From positions 1 to 42,210 of the forward strand of contig NZ_BJXX01000058.1 of NCBI RefSeq assembly GCF_007991215.1: a DNA stretch of 42,210 nucleotides, written 5' to 3'. Position 1 is the first letter of the stretch, and every line of letters begins with the position of its first letter. Source of the DNA: Aneurinibacillus danicus (GTDB lineage Bacteria; Bacillota; Bacilli; Aneurinibacillales; Aneurinibacillaceae). The notes under the pieces are model-generated. The model saw nothing but the letters and a program-made list of their open reading frames with translations. It ran no database searches and was not told the origin of the DNA. Both the position numbers and the translations under genes were made by a program. Positions 15,556 through 24,314 of the stretch are shown here, in pieces.

Positions 15556-17553
15556 TTGTCATTTCAAGATCAGCTATTGCTGTGGAATCATGCGTCTCTC
15601 AAGGTTTTAGACGTACGCCATGCCACCTTGCATCCGGGCGATAGTCTGCACGCTTACCGGCTTCCAGCCAGCGTTTTTCTGCTCACCACACGAGGCGTGG
15701 CACAGGTGTTGCTCGATGGTATTGCGTATGCGGCAGATAAAAGCCTTGTCTGTCATGCTGGGAAAGGTGCGCTTCTCGATATTGTCGAGGTAGTGGAGAC
15801 GCTGGAATATTACATGGTTTTCTATAAAGCGGTACTGACGATGCCATGCCGCAGGGAATTGCTGCGTATGTACCAAACAAGCAATCCCTTCCTCGCACAG
15901 TACGCTTTTGCTCCACCGTGCCCGCTCCCCCTTTTTTCAAAGATAGAGCAAATGCAACGGCAATGGCAGCAATCCGGCGCGCTGGAAAAATTCCATGTCA
16001 AAGCTTTGTTCCATCATTTCGTATATGACCTCCTGCAACAGTCGCAGACGCTAGGCAGCGGGGCGACCCAACCGCAGCTGATTACCCAGGCGATTCACTA
16101 TTTAGAGGAGCGTTACGCCGAGCCAATAACGCTTAACTCATTGACAGCAGCGCTGGATTGCAACGCTCGTCAGTTGCAGAGGCTATTCAAAGCGAGGCTG
16201 AATATTGGCCCGATGGAGTATTTGCTTCAGGTGCGACTCAAACAAGCCAAGGCTTTGCTCAAGCATACCAATATCACATTGGCCCAAATTGCTGAGGCTG
16301 TTGGCTATATGGACAGCTACTATTTCAGTCGGATTTTTAAAAAATATACGGGAGTGTCGCCCCGCCAATATAAAGAGCAGGCCAGGGATAGGGAGCACCG
16401 TCGCCAAACTCCATTACACAAGTCGCGATCATCGATTGTTCCTGGAAGCGCACAATTGTATAGTGTTACTGCTAGTGATGATAATAGTTCTCACTATCAG
16501 GCTGGTGAGGTCATCCATTCGTATACAAGCTCAAAGGCAGCAATGACCAATAGCTTAACATCCATGTTGCCCTTGCTTCTGGGCGCACACTCCCTTACAA
16601 CAAGTGCAGGGGCCTATTCGGCAGGAGAGATTTCTCCAGCCGATAGCGTTACGGTACAGCCAACAGTCAGCAGCGACGAAGCAGGAAATGCCGGTATTAC
16701 GGGGAGCACGGCAGCAGCAAGCATGCGGCGAATCATTAAGCATCAAAAGGGTGAGTTTGCGCTGGAACAGAAGCCGGAGAAAATTGTCGTACTGGACTAC
16801 CAATATATTGATCAACTGCTGAAGCTGGGCGATCAGCCGATTGGCAGCGTAATCCCAACGATTGAGTCTTCGTCGTTCCCCGACTATTTGACAGGTAAGC
16901 TGACTGATATCAAGGTGCTCGGGACGAAGGAAGAGCCTGATCTGGAGGCGATTGTTCAGGCTGCACCGGATTTGATCATTTGTACCGCGTTTCAGGAGCA
17001 CATTTTTGAAAAGCTGGTCGAAATCGCGCCGACACTAATGTTTGACCGAAATGAAGATTGGCGTACCACCCTTCTTACGTTCGGGAGCATTGTCGGCAAA
17101 GAGCAAATTGCGCAGAACGTGCTGGACAGATACCAGAAAAGGATAGACGCTCTGAAAGCTGCCCTGACCGATAAGCTGGGCGGGCAGACAGTCGCCTTGA
17201 TTCGGCCGCGCGATCAGATGATCCGGCTACAAACGGCAAAACATCGCACGGCAAAGATTTTGTACGGAGATCTTGGGATGTCGCCTCCGCAAATGGTCAT
17301 GGACAGCACAAAAACCAGCTTCACCATCTCGTTAGAGGCAATGTCGGCATTAAACGCGGATCACCTGATTGTTTTACAGGATGATTCCAATACGGAGTTG
17401 GTGGAGGAGTATCAACAGACAGCAATCTGGAAAAACGTTCCTGCCGTACAGGCAAATCAGGTCTACACGGTTGACACGACGCTGTGGGTAGGTTACTATG
17501 GCCCGTTTGCAATTAATCAGATAGTGGATGAAATTGCCGAAGCAATGCTGTAG
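15556..17553 (+). CDS. AraC regulator fused to a siderophore-binding domain (Btr-like)
   Basis: A 665-residue fusion. Residues 1-165 form an AraC-type sensor region, and about 175-275 hold the two helix-turn-helix motifs (LNSLTAALDCNARQLQRLF and LAQIAEAVGYMDSYYFSRIF, then KKYTGVSPRQYK). After a low-complexity linker (about 285-395), a TroA/FepB-type binding domain begins (KIVVLDYQYIDQLLKLGDQP). This is the architecture of Bacillus Btr, in which the binding domain senses a ferric siderophore in the cytoplasm and activates uptake genes. The start is TTG with AGGAGG at 15541-15546. The linker has a mildly hydrophobic patch of uncertain meaning. The Fur-controlled promoter supports an iron role. 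Confidence 0.88.
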   Translation: MSFQDQLLLWNHASLKVLDVRHATLHPGDSLHAYRLPASVFLLTTRGVAQVLLDGIAYAADKSLVCHAGKGALLDIVEVVETLEYYMVFYKAVLTMPCRRELLRMYQTSNPFLAQYAFAPPCPLPLFSKIEQMQRQWQQSGALEKFHVKALFHHFVYDLLQQSQTLGSGATQPQLITQAIHYLEERYAEPITLNSLTAALDCNARQLQRLFKARLNIGPMEYLLQVRLKQAKALLKHTNITLAQIAEAVGYMDSYYFSRIFKKYTGVSPRQYKEQARDREHRRQTPLHKSRSSIVPGSAQLYSVTASDDNSSHYQAGEVIHSYTSSKAAMTNSLTSMLPLLLGAHSLTTSAGAYSAGEISPADSVTVQPTVSSDEAGNAGITGSTAAASMRRIIKHQKGEFALEQKPEKIVVLDYQYIDQLLKLGDQPIGSVIPTIESSSFPDYLTGKLTDIKVLGTKEEPDLEAIVQAAPDLIICTAFQEHIFEKLVEIAPTLMFDRNEDWRTTLLTFGSIVGKEQIAQNVLDRYQKRIDALKAALTDKLGGQTVALIRPRDQMIRLQTAKHRTAKILYGDLGMSPPQMVMDSTKTSFTISLEAMSALNADHLIVLQDDSNTELVEEYQQTAIWKNVPAVQANQVYTVDTTLWVGYYGPFAINQIVDEIAEAML

Positions 17554-17573
17554 ATAAGATGGTGAGGGAGAAC

Positions 17574-17850
17574 ATGTCCAAACCCAAAATACGCCTGTGG
17601 GCGTAGCTTAATGATCGGCGTGGAAATGGTAATGGGAGCTTGTGCAGGGAGGGAGGAACACTTACGTATCGAGGACGATTTTGCTTATCTGGTTCATAAA
17701 GCGCCGGGTGCATTATTCGGGGAAATTCAAAATCCATTCGTCCCATTTTACACTGAAGCACCGGCTGTTCGTATGCGTAAAACATGCTGTTTTTATTTTC
17801 AGGTTTCCACCAGTGGAGAATATTGCACAGTCTGCCCGAAAGCGAAATGA
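17574..17850 (+). pseudogene. FhuF-type ferric siderophore reductase remnant
   Basis: An ATG at 17574 with GTGAGGGAG upstream opens a frame that stops after ten codons (MSKPKIRLWA). The following frame, open to 17850, encodes EDDFAYLVHKAPGALFG, QNPFVPFYTE and RKTCCFYFQV...GEYCTVCPK. This is the C-terminal 2Fe-2S cysteine region of FhuF-type reductases, which release iron from imported siderophores. The family is about 250 residues long and only about 80 remain, so an internal deletion plus frame change is likely. The four cysteines (CC, C and C in the CCFYF...YCTVC pattern) are kept. Confidence 0.7.
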
Positions 17851-17882
17851 AGATGGCATAGAGAAAGGAATGTGTTGTCATC

Positions 17883-19121
17883 GTGAAAAAGTGGAAGCGA
17901 AATCTATTCATTTTGTATGTCGGGCAATTCCTGGCCATGGCCTCTATGAGTTGTGTTACTCCCTTTTTACCGTTGTACTTACAGCAAATGGGGCTTACCG
18001 ATCATGATGAAGTGCTTGTATGGTCGGGTCTTATTTTTGGAGCCAATCTTCTGACAGCCTTCATCTTTTCGCCGATTTGGGGGAAACTTGCCGATCGGTA
18101 CGGACGCAAAATGATGCTGATTCGCTCCGGCTTTGGCATGGCTATCACCATTACGCTCCTGGGCTTTGCCACAAGCCCTGTACACTTGTTGTTATTGCGA
18201 TTATTGAACGGGATGTTGTCCGGATTCGGTCCGGCTGCCGTCGCACTAATCGCCACCAATACTCCGAAAGAGCGGAGCGGGTATGCGCTCGGAACTTTAC
18301 ATTCAGGCACCGTTGCCGGGACGATTTGCGGTCCATTATTAGGCGGATTCATGGCCGACCGATTCGGTTTCAGCGCCGTTTTCTTCTATACCGGCTTATG
18401 TATTTTTCTCGCTACGCTGATCGTCATCTTTGGGGTCAGGGAACATTTTGAGAAAAAAGAAACGACAGAGCCAAAAACAGACTTTCGGCAAGACTTCAAA
18501 AAAATTGTTTCCAGGAAGCCGATTGCCTCTCTGTTCGTCTCCGCAGCGATCATTCGGTCAGCCATGACTGGCACATTGCCGCTTATCCCGCTATATGTCC
18601 AGCAGTTGGCGCCCAGTCAGGAGAATCTGGTCGTATTGGCCGGAGTAACTTCTGCGGCGATGGGTATCGCCAATATGCTTACCGCACCGCAGTTGGGGAA
18701 ACTGGGAGACAAGTATGGTTCCCATCGCATTTTCCTTTGCTCGGTGTTTGGCGCGATTTTATTTTCTATCCCGCAAGCGTTTGTTCAGCACTTGTGGCAG
18801 TTAATTGTATTGCGGTTTTGTACCGGCGCGTGCCTTGCTGGCATGATGCCTTCCATAAATGTTCTTATCAGGCATTATGCTCCAGATGGCATGGAAAGCC
18901 GAACATACAGCTATGTCAATTGCGCATTGTTTTTGGGAGGCATGGCGGGGGCGCTTGGCATGGGCGTTATCGCATCCTGGTTTGGCTTATCGATGATCTT
19001 TATTTGTTCCGCCGTTCTTTTGTTGCTCAACAATGTGTGGATGAAATTGACTGTGTTTCCGGAAATCAAGCAAGATCGCGAGGCGGCTGCCTTTGTCGGC
19101 GGTCAGGATGTATCCAAGTGA
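17883..19121 (+). CDS. MFS transporter, possible siderophore exporter
   Basis: A 412-residue major facilitator of the DHA1 drug-efflux group with about 12 membrane spans. The loop 2-3 signature GKLADRYGRKMMLIRSG (about 66-82) and the antiporter-type segment GTVAGTICGPLLGGFMADRFG (about 144-164) are clear. The start is GTG with AAAGGA upstream; no better ATG exists before the first span. It lies between the two broken siderophore genes and the iron-binding lipoprotein, so it probably exported the lost siderophore, as YmfD-type pumps do. A general drug pump is also possible. Confidence 0.82.
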   Translation: MKKWKRNLFILYVGQFLAMASMSCVTPFLPLYLQQMGLTDHDEVLVWSGLIFGANLLTAFIFSPIWGKLADRYGRKMMLIRSGFGMAITITLLGFATSPVHLLLLRLLNGMLSGFGPAAVALIATNTPKERSGYALGTLHSGTVAGTICGPLLGGFMADRFGFSAVFFYTGLCIFLATLIVIFGVREHFEKKETTEPKTDFRQDFKKIVSRKPIASLFVSAAIIRSAMTGTLPLIPLYVQQLAPSQENLVVLAGVTSAAMGIANMLTAPQLGKLGDKYGSHRIFLCSVFGAILFSIPQAFVQHLWQLIVLRFCTGACLAGMMPSINVLIRHYAPDGMESRTYSYVNCALFLGGMAGALGMGVIASWFGLSMIFICSAVLLLLNNVWMKLTVFPEIKQDREAAAFVGGQDVSK

Positions 19122-19130
19122 GGGGTTACG

Positions 19131-19316
19131 ATGAATACAATTCATGGGGCTCGTGCATTTTCAACCGAGCATTATGCAAATGTTGAGCAAAGGGCCCTTT
19201 GCGAATGGATCGAAGCGGTTATTTACGAAGAAACCGTAGTTCCTTGGCTTATCCATGGGATGGTCCTTTGCCTGCATCCGGGATTGCCGCTTGACTGTGC
19301 AAAAAGTGAAGGCTAA
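19131..19316 (+). pseudogene. Possible IucA/IucC siderophore synthetase remnant
   Basis: An ATG at 19131 with GAGGGG upstream begins a 61-codon frame. Its first 43 residues (including VEQRALCEWIEAVIYEE) resemble the N-terminus of IucA/IucC-type NRPS-independent siderophore synthetases. After about codon 42 the frame loses sense. The +1 frame continues with a possible short homologous stretch (CRLTVQKVKANGSAWLACR), and then the gene is gone. The full enzyme is about 600 residues. The identification rests on local pattern and on the siderophore context, not on a full match. Confidence 0.42.
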
Positions 19317-19393
19317 CGGTTCTGCGTGGCTGGCATGTCGCAAAAGTCAAAAAGTTGGTCGCAAAAATCCATGTTCATTCTGGAGTACTTCCT

Positions 19394-19418
19394 TATAATA
19401 AGAATGAGAATCAATATC
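19394..19418 (+). promoter_or_regulatory. Fur box with -10 element before the binding protein
   Basis: TATAAT at 19394-19399 is followed by AAGAATGAGAATCAATATC (19400-19418), which matches the 19-bp Fur consensus at 15 positions. No good -35 was seen at 17 bases. The binding-protein ATG is 36 bases further on. Confidence 0.7.
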
Positions 19419-19453
19419 ATAAAATGCGATCAACAAAAGGAGAGGAAATAGAA

Positions 19454-20428
19454 ATGTCTAGGCCTAATACATTTACGTTTAAACTACTTGCGATCTTTTT
19501 ATGCATGCTAGTGATGGCTGGTTGCGGGGGGAATCAGCAAGGGGTAGCGACTTCCGAGCCGACGCAAGGACAGGCAACGGAAACACAAGACGCCAGGGTT
19601 GTTCAGCATGCCATGGGGACGACTGAAATAAAAGGTACACCCCAAAGGGTAGTCACGCTGTTTCAAGGTGCCACGGACGCTGCATTGCTGCTGGGAGTGA
19701 AGCCGGTAGGAGCCGTGGAATCCTGGATCGAACAGCCCTGGTACAATTACATAAGAGACCGGATGGAAGGGGTAACGAATCTCGGTTCGGAAAACCAGCC
19801 CAACCTGGAAGAAATCGTTGCGCTTAAACCGGATCTGATTATCGCTTCTAAAACACGGCATGAAAAGATTGCTCAGCAATTGTCAGCTATCGCGCCAACC
19901 GTCATGACAGAAGAGGTGCATCTGTGGAAGGATACGCTGCACCTGTCGGCAGAAGCACTAAATAAAAAGGAAGAAGAGCAAAAATTCTTGACTGAGTGGG
20001 GGCAAAAAGTTGCTGAATTTAAGAGAAAAATGGGCGACAAGTTGAAGCTGGAAGCGGGTATCGTTGACTTCCGTGTCGATCATGCCCGCATTGTGTATAC
20101 CGGATTTTCGGCTCTCGTCTTAGAAGAGCTGGGGATCGCCCGGCCTGCCAGTCAGCGGGGAGAAGAGTGGGGTGTGCAGCTCACATCCAAGGAAAATATA
20201 CCGCAAATGGATGCAGACATCATTTTTGATCAAACGAGTACATCACGAGATGACGGTCGACTGGATTTGCGAAAGGAATGGAGCGAGCATCCGCTATGGA
20301 AAAATTTAAAAGCCGTTAAAAATAATCGAGTATTTGAGGTGGATACGGCGGTATGGAATAACGGCTCAGGCCCATTGGCAGCGCTGGAGATGCTGGAAGA
20401 TCTCTACGGTTTTTATGAGTTGAAATAA
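19454..20428 (+). CDS. Iron-siderophore ABC transporter substrate-binding lipoprotein
   Basis: A 324-residue class III binding protein (FecB/FhuD type). The signal peptide ends in LVMAGC with lipidated Cys24. The mature domain has the PQRVVTLFQGATDAALLLGVKPVG entry strand and PNLEEIVALKPDLIIA, both usual for ferric siderophore binding proteins. It would capture a ferric siderophore outside the membrane and dock on the FecCD permeases. The frame opens at 19355, but AAAGGAGAGG and the signal peptide place the start at ATG 19454. A Fur box lies just upstream. Confidence 0.9.
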   Translation: MSRPNTFTFKLLAIFLCMLVMAGCGGNQQGVATSEPTQGQATETQDARVVQHAMGTTEIKGTPQRVVTLFQGATDAALLLGVKPVGAVESWIEQPWYNYIRDRMEGVTNLGSENQPNLEEIVALKPDLIIASKTRHEKIAQQLSAIAPTVMTEEVHLWKDTLHLSAEALNKKEEEQKFLTEWGQKVAEFKRKMGDKLKLEAGIVDFRVDHARIVYTGFSALVLEELGIARPASQRGEEWGVQLTSKENIPQMDADIIFDQTSTSRDDGRLDLRKEWSEHPLWKNLKAVKNNRVFEVDTAVWNNGSGPLAALEMLEDLYGFYELK

Positions 20429-20443
20429 TCTGTTTGGTATGGT

Positions 20444-20477
20444 GAGGCTGTTGACCGATGGTGGTGTCAACAGCCTC
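20444..20477 (+). other. 12-bp perfect intercistronic hairpin
   Basis: GAGGCTGTTGAC and its exact complement GTCAACAGCCTC enclose a 10-base loop between the binding-protein and permease genes. No T run follows. Such hairpins commonly protect the upstream message, which would favour more binding protein than permease. It could also be a leaky terminator. Confidence 0.55.
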
Positions 20478-20569
20478 CGGTGGGTTTATTCCACTTTTCG
20501 GCTCCGTTTCAATTAGCTATCAGCTATGCAGGCAATGGCCGAAATGAAATCTCAAAAAGGAGGAACCTT

Positions 20570-21595
20570 GTGAGTCCATTATTACGCCAAACACCTGTAA
20601 AAGCATGGGGCTTGGTGTTTGGTTTTTTTATCCTGGTCATTTGTTTTGGAGCAAGTATCGTCCTCGGGACAACAAAAATAAGTGTTATGACGGCTGTTGA
20701 GTCCTTTATCCATTATGATCTCTCCTCAAACGAACATGTGATCATCCAAACGACGCGGTTCCCTCGGGCCCTGTTCGCCGCGATGATCGGCGGTAATTTA
20801 GCCGTCGCCGGTGCACTCATGCAGGCGTTAACAAGAAATCCGTTAGCATCTCCAAGCATTTTTGGGATTAATGCGGGTGCCGTCTTTTTTGTCATCGTGG
20901 CTTTAACCTTCCTTCCGATCTCTTCCCTGGACCAGCTGGTATGGGTCGCGTTCCTGGGAGCAGGTTTTGCCGCATTTGCCGTCTACTTTCTCGGTTCATT
21001 GGGCAGGGACGGATTAACTCCGGTGAAAGTCGTGTTAGCTGGCTCCGCGATGACGGCGTTGTTTACCTCTTTTACGCAGGGCATGCTGGTTATCGATGAA
21101 GCGGGCTTGCAAAATGTGCTGTTTTGGTTGGCCGGGTCGATCGCTGGCAAATCCGCTGAGGAGTTATTGCCGCTCCTGCCCTATATGATCGTTGCCGGAA
21201 TCACCGCGTTGGTACTTGCGCAGCCAGTCAACATCCTTGCTTCAGGAGAGGATGTTGCCAAAGGATTGGGGCAAAGAACCGCCCTTGTGAAACTGGCGGT
21301 CGCCGTTACCGTTATTTTACTTGCGGGCAGCTCTGTTGCGGTTGCCGGCTCCATTGGCTTCGTAGGACTCGTTATTCCGCATGTGGCCCGTTTTCTGGTT
21401 GGTATCGATTATCGCTGGGTCATTCCTTACAGCGCGGTACTCGGGGCTATCTTGCTGTTGCTGGCAGATATCGTTGCCCGCTATGTGGTGATGCCTGGCG
21501 AGCTGCCAATCGGGGTCATGACAGGTTTGATCGGCGGGCCATTTTTTATCTACATTGCTCGGAAGGGGCTTCGCTCGAAAGGGGTGTCATCATGA
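20570..21595 (+). CDS. FecCD family iron-siderophore permease
   Basis: A 341-residue polytopic permease of the FecCD/BtuC family with about nine or ten spans. Family marks include RFPRALFAAMIGGNLAVAGALMQALTRNPLASP (about 57-90), SGEDVAKGLG (the ATPase-contacting loop near 224) and GFVGLVIPHVAR near 262. The frame opens at 20480, but AAGGAGGA at 20557-20564 sets GTG 20570 as start. The gene overlaps the next permease by four bases. The two would make a heterodimeric channel. Confidence 0.9.
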   Translation: MSPLLRQTPVKAWGLVFGFFILVICFGASIVLGTTKISVMTAVESFIHYDLSSNEHVIIQTTRFPRALFAAMIGGNLAVAGALMQALTRNPLASPSIFGINAGAVFFVIVALTFLPISSLDQLVWVAFLGAGFAAFAVYFLGSLGRDGLTPVKVVLAGSAMTALFTSFTQGMLVIDEAGLQNVLFWLAGSIAGKSAEELLPLLPYMIVAGITALVLAQPVNILASGEDVAKGLGQRTALVKLAVAVTVILLAGSSVAVAGSIGFVGLVIPHVARFLVGIDYRWVIPYSAVLGAILLLLADIVARYVVMPGELPIGVMTGLIGGPFFIYIARKGLRSKGVSS

Positions 21596-22632
21596 ATCGG
21601 CTCATTATCATTCGCAGCAAAACGGGACTTTATTCTTTCCTGGTACAAAAGAGAACGGTCATTGTGCTCACAGTGCTTGTCATACTCACTTTCGCTTTGT
21701 TTCTGTTAAGTATCGCGCTGGGTAACAAGGGTATTTCACCTGTCGATGTATGGAAAACGCTCATTGGTCAGGGGACAGCAGCCAATTCGTTAGTGCTTGG
21801 AACGTTACGACTTCCCCGGATTATTGTCGCCGTCCTTGTTGGAGCGGCTCTGAGCGTTTCCGGGGCAATCCTGCAGGGGATCATCCGCAATCCGCTGGCT
21901 TCGCCGGACGTTATCGGGATCACCGGGGGAGCCGCATTAGCGGCAGTGACTTTTCTTACCTATTTTGCGGGGACGGTGAGTATCAAGTGGCTTCCGGTAG
22001 CAGCATTTTTAGGAGCCGGCTTGATTTCACTCGTGATCTATGTGCTGGCCTGGAATAAAGGGGTGTCTTCGACGAGGCTGGTGCTGATTGGGATTGGGAT
22101 TTCTGCGACGGCAAGCTCTTTTACCATGCTGATGATTATCCTGAGTCCAATTAACGCAGCCAGCCAAGCCTATACCTGGTTAACGGGAAGCATATACGGT
22201 GCATCATGGGATAACGTGTATGCGTTACTGCCCTGGGTGATTGTTTTTATGCCAGTGGCACTCATTTATTCCAGAAACGTCAATGTTCAGGAGCTGGGAG
22301 ATGACATGGCGAAGGGGCTGGGAGCTTCTGTTCAGCTTCATCGATTCATGTTGCTGTTCATCAGTGTGGCGTTGGCGGGTTCTGCCGTGGCAGTGGCTGG
22401 TGCGATTGGATTTATCGGCTTAATTGCGCCGCATATGGCCAGAAAACTTGTAGGTTCTTCATTTGATGCCTTATTTCCGGTCGCCGCTCTGATTGGCAGT
22501 ATCATGCTAATGTCTGCCGATTTGGTTGCCAGAACGGTCTTTCTTCCACTTGATATTCCTGCGGGTGTTTTTACTGCAGGGATAGGTGCTCCTTTCTTTA
22601 TTTACTTGTTATATAGAAATCGTAATAAATAG
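21592..22632 (+). CDS. FecCD family iron-siderophore permease
   Basis: A 346-residue second FecCD-type permease. It carries RLPRIIVAVLVGAALSVSGAILQG followed by IIRNPLASPDVIG, the QELGDDMAKGLGAS coupling loop and GFIGLIAPHMAR. It begins inside the stop of the first permease (ATGA overlap), a sign of co-translation. No ATPase gene follows: the next feature is a bidirectional terminator. The permeases presumably use an ATPase made elsewhere, as FecCD systems served by the shared ATPase YusV do in Bacillus. Confidence 0.9.
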   Translation: MNRLIIIRSKTGLYSFLVQKRTVIVLTVLVILTFALFLLSIALGNKGISPVDVWKTLIGQGTAANSLVLGTLRLPRIIVAVLVGAALSVSGAILQGIIRNPLASPDVIGITGGAALAAVTFLTYFAGTVSIKWLPVAAFLGAGLISLVIYVLAWNKGVSSTRLVLIGIGISATASSFTMLMIILSPINAASQAYTWLTGSIYGASWDNVYALLPWVIVFMPVALIYSRNVNVQELGDDMAKGLGASVQLHRFMLLFISVALAGSAVAVAGAIGFIGLIAPHMARKLVGSSFDALFPVAALIGSIMLMSADLVARTVFLPLDIPAGVFTAGIGAPFFIYLLYRNRNK

Positions 22633-22655
22633 GCGACATTATTTTGAACAGGAAA

Positions 22656-22677
22656 GAAAAAGGCGTTCGCCTTTTTC
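22656..22677. terminator. Bidirectional terminator
   Basis: GAAAAAGGCG and CGCCTTTTTC pair around a two-base loop, with A and T runs on either side. It can end both the permease operon (plus) and the L,D-transpeptidase (minus). The same hairpin occurs in the repeat copy at 9823-9844. Confidence 0.75.
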
Positions 22678-22698
22678 CCCATTGAAATCATGGTCCTG

Positions 22699-22745
22699 TT
22701 CTCTTCTCTCTTTTCCTTCGTACCGCAAAAGTCAATTGCCCTTCC
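22699..22745 (-). repeat. Dispersed repeat, partial copy (minus orientation)
   Basis: Forty of 47 bases match the complement of 9755-9801, including the core GTACGAAGGAAAAGAGAGAA. With the hairpin at 22656-22677 it forms one end of the same element. Confidence 0.6.
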
Positions 22746-22774
22746 ATCCATTTTCATGCCGTGGCTGCGGCTGA

Positions 22775-23110
22775 TTATGGACGGATATAGACAGGCGTGC
22801 CGATGGGTACCCGGCGGGCCAGTTCGTTGACATCCCGGTTGTACATGCGGATACAGCCATGGGAGACATTTTTACCGATGGATGCGGGATTATTGGTGCC
22901 GTGGATACCGTAATGGGGCCGGGAAAGTCCAAGCCACATGGTGCCGAACGGTCCACCGGGATTGGGTGCTTTGTTGATGATGTAAAACGTGCCGACAGGC
23001 GTTTGTGTAAGCATTTTGCCGACCGCGATCGGATAGACTTTTACAAGCCGACTGTTTTGTCTGAGTGTCAGCGTATGACCGGATAAAGAGATATGGATGG
23101 AATATGCCAA
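22775..23110 (-). CDS. Small L,D-transpeptidase (YkuD domain)
   Basis: A 111-residue protein made of a YkuD catalytic domain only. This family makes 3-3 cross-links in peptidoglycan or attaches proteins to it. The active-site motif is HGTNNP...SHGCIRMYN, with Cys in SHGCIR and the upstream HG. It has no signal peptide, membrane span or LysM domain, although YkuD itself also lacks a classical signal and relies on LysM. The start is TTG at 23110 with GGAGGTG five bases before it. It is a single-gene unit on the minus strand. Confidence 0.85.
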   Translation of the reverse strand: MAYSIHISLSGHTLTLRQNSRLVKVYPIAVGKMLTQTPVGTFYIINKAPNPGGPFGTMWLGLSRPHYGIHGTNNPASIGKNVSHGCIRMYNRDVNELARRVPIGTPVYIRP

Positions 23111-23175
23111 GAAATCACCTCCTATACCAGAGTATGAAGAGAGGGGGCGAGGGGTTAGAAGGAATGGAAGGATGG

Positions 23176-23212
23176 AAAGAAAACGCCCTTTCCAGATAAG
23201 CTGGAAGGGCGG
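23176..23212 (-). terminator. Terminator of the sigma/anti-sigma operon
   Basis: On the minus strand GCCCTTCCAG and CTGGAAAGGGC pair around a short loop and are followed by GTTTTCTTT. The hairpin lies 20 bases after the anti-sigma stop. Confidence 0.65.
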
Positions 23213-23231
23213 AGTGGTATGGTATTACTTA

Positions 23232-24314
23232 CTACTTAAGCGGAACGATAAGCTCAAGCTCTTTGACGGGCACAGGGTTGGTCTGCGTCTGTTCCATCTT
23301 TCCGCTTTCTGGAATTGGACGAGCGGTGCGAACGCTGACGAACGTCTGAATCTGCAGGAATTTTGGTCGGGATAAAAGTGGTGCCGCAGTAATGACAGTG
23401 TTATGCACTTCTTTTCCTTCCTTCACCGTACCCTCGCTGCTGCCGCTCATCATTTGAATCGGGTTCCCCTTATCATCTTGTATTTCGTAGCTGTATTCCT
23501 GAATCGCATATCCCCTGGCCGCATTTTCCGGTGTCGGAAATTCGTGTGGTTTGACCAGTTGCAGAACAATCCGGGTTGAGCTAGGGGCCAGGGTGACTTC
23601 TTTGGCGGTTAGTTTGATATCCTTGTATGTGCGTGAGGCAGTCATTGTATACGTTTGGCTGCCATGCATTTTGGTGACGGGAAAGGAGAATTTCCATGAT
23701 CCTTCGACCTGCCCGATTTTATGGACATCTAATGTTAATGTAAAGCGGTCCGGAAGTGGAGTCTCAGGGTGAATGTCCGTCACAAGAATTTCTGTTTGGT
23801 CATCGGCTACCTGACCACTTCCTCCGTTCGAAGAGAAGGCAATCTTTTTTCCGTCGACATATACGTCCATGTCAAGTGCACCCCAGTCGCTTTTCGAACG
23901 TGAGGAACGGAGAATATATCCGATGGACAGACGGCTTCCATCGTAGAATGCTTCCGATATGGTTAAAGAAAAACCTTTGTCCGTCGCCGTCTGGTCTGCC
24001 GTTACGGTTTGTCCCTGCCGTTTTACTTGTTGCAATCCCTGATCGCCGGCCTGCTCAAAGACCGATCCGATAAAAGGAATATGCTGCAGCACCTGGGCCA
24101 CGGCGGGAGAAAGAAAGCCTGCGCCAAAGAAGAGAATAGCCGCCGTACCCACAGCAATTCCGGTATTGCGCAGCCATATCCGTTTCTTTCGCGGTTTGGC
24201 ATCCGGCAGGAACGTAAGCGTTTGGTCAATGACGGAGCGTACGCTATCGGGCATATCGGTGTCCTGAGATAGCCATGTGCGAATCCATTCGTCCAGTTGC
24301 TTGTTCTCACTCAT
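23232..24314 (-). CDS. DUF4179-type membrane anti-sigma factor
   Basis: A 360-residue single-span membrane protein. The first 45 residues are cytoplasmic (DEWIRTWLSQDTDMPDSVRS), a span follows at about 50-75 (GIAVGTAAILFFGAGFLSPAVA), and the remainder is a beta-rich extracellular region with DUF4179 and DUF5643-like features (SEAFYDGSRLSIGYILRS). The gene overlaps the ECF sigma gene by 8 bases and follows it, which is the usual place for a cognate anti-sigma. The outside domain probably senses an envelope signal; which one is not visible. Its length is typical for these Bacillales proteins. Confidence 0.85.
   Translation of the reverse strand: MSENKQLDEWIRTWLSQDTDMPDSVRSVIDQTLTFLPDAKPRKKRIWLRNTGIAVGTAAILFFGAGFLSPAVAQVLQHIPFIGSVFEQAGDQGLQQVKRQGQTVTADQTATDKGFSLTISEAFYDGSRLSIGYILRSSRSKSDWGALDMDVYVDGKKIAFSSNGGSGQVADDQTEILVTDIHPETPLPDRFTLTLDVHKIGQVEGSWKFSFPVTKMHGSQTYTMTASRTYKDIKLTAKEVTLAPSSTRIVLQLVKPHEFPTPENAARGYAIQEYSYEIQDDKGNPIQMMSGSSEGTVKEGKEVHNTVITAAPLLSRPKFLQIQTFVSVRTARPIPESGKMEQTQTNPVPVKELELIVPLK

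Noticed and set aside
19131-19316. A complete 61-residue protein
   Set aside because: The second half loses protein-like sense, and the first half looks like a truncated synthetase start.
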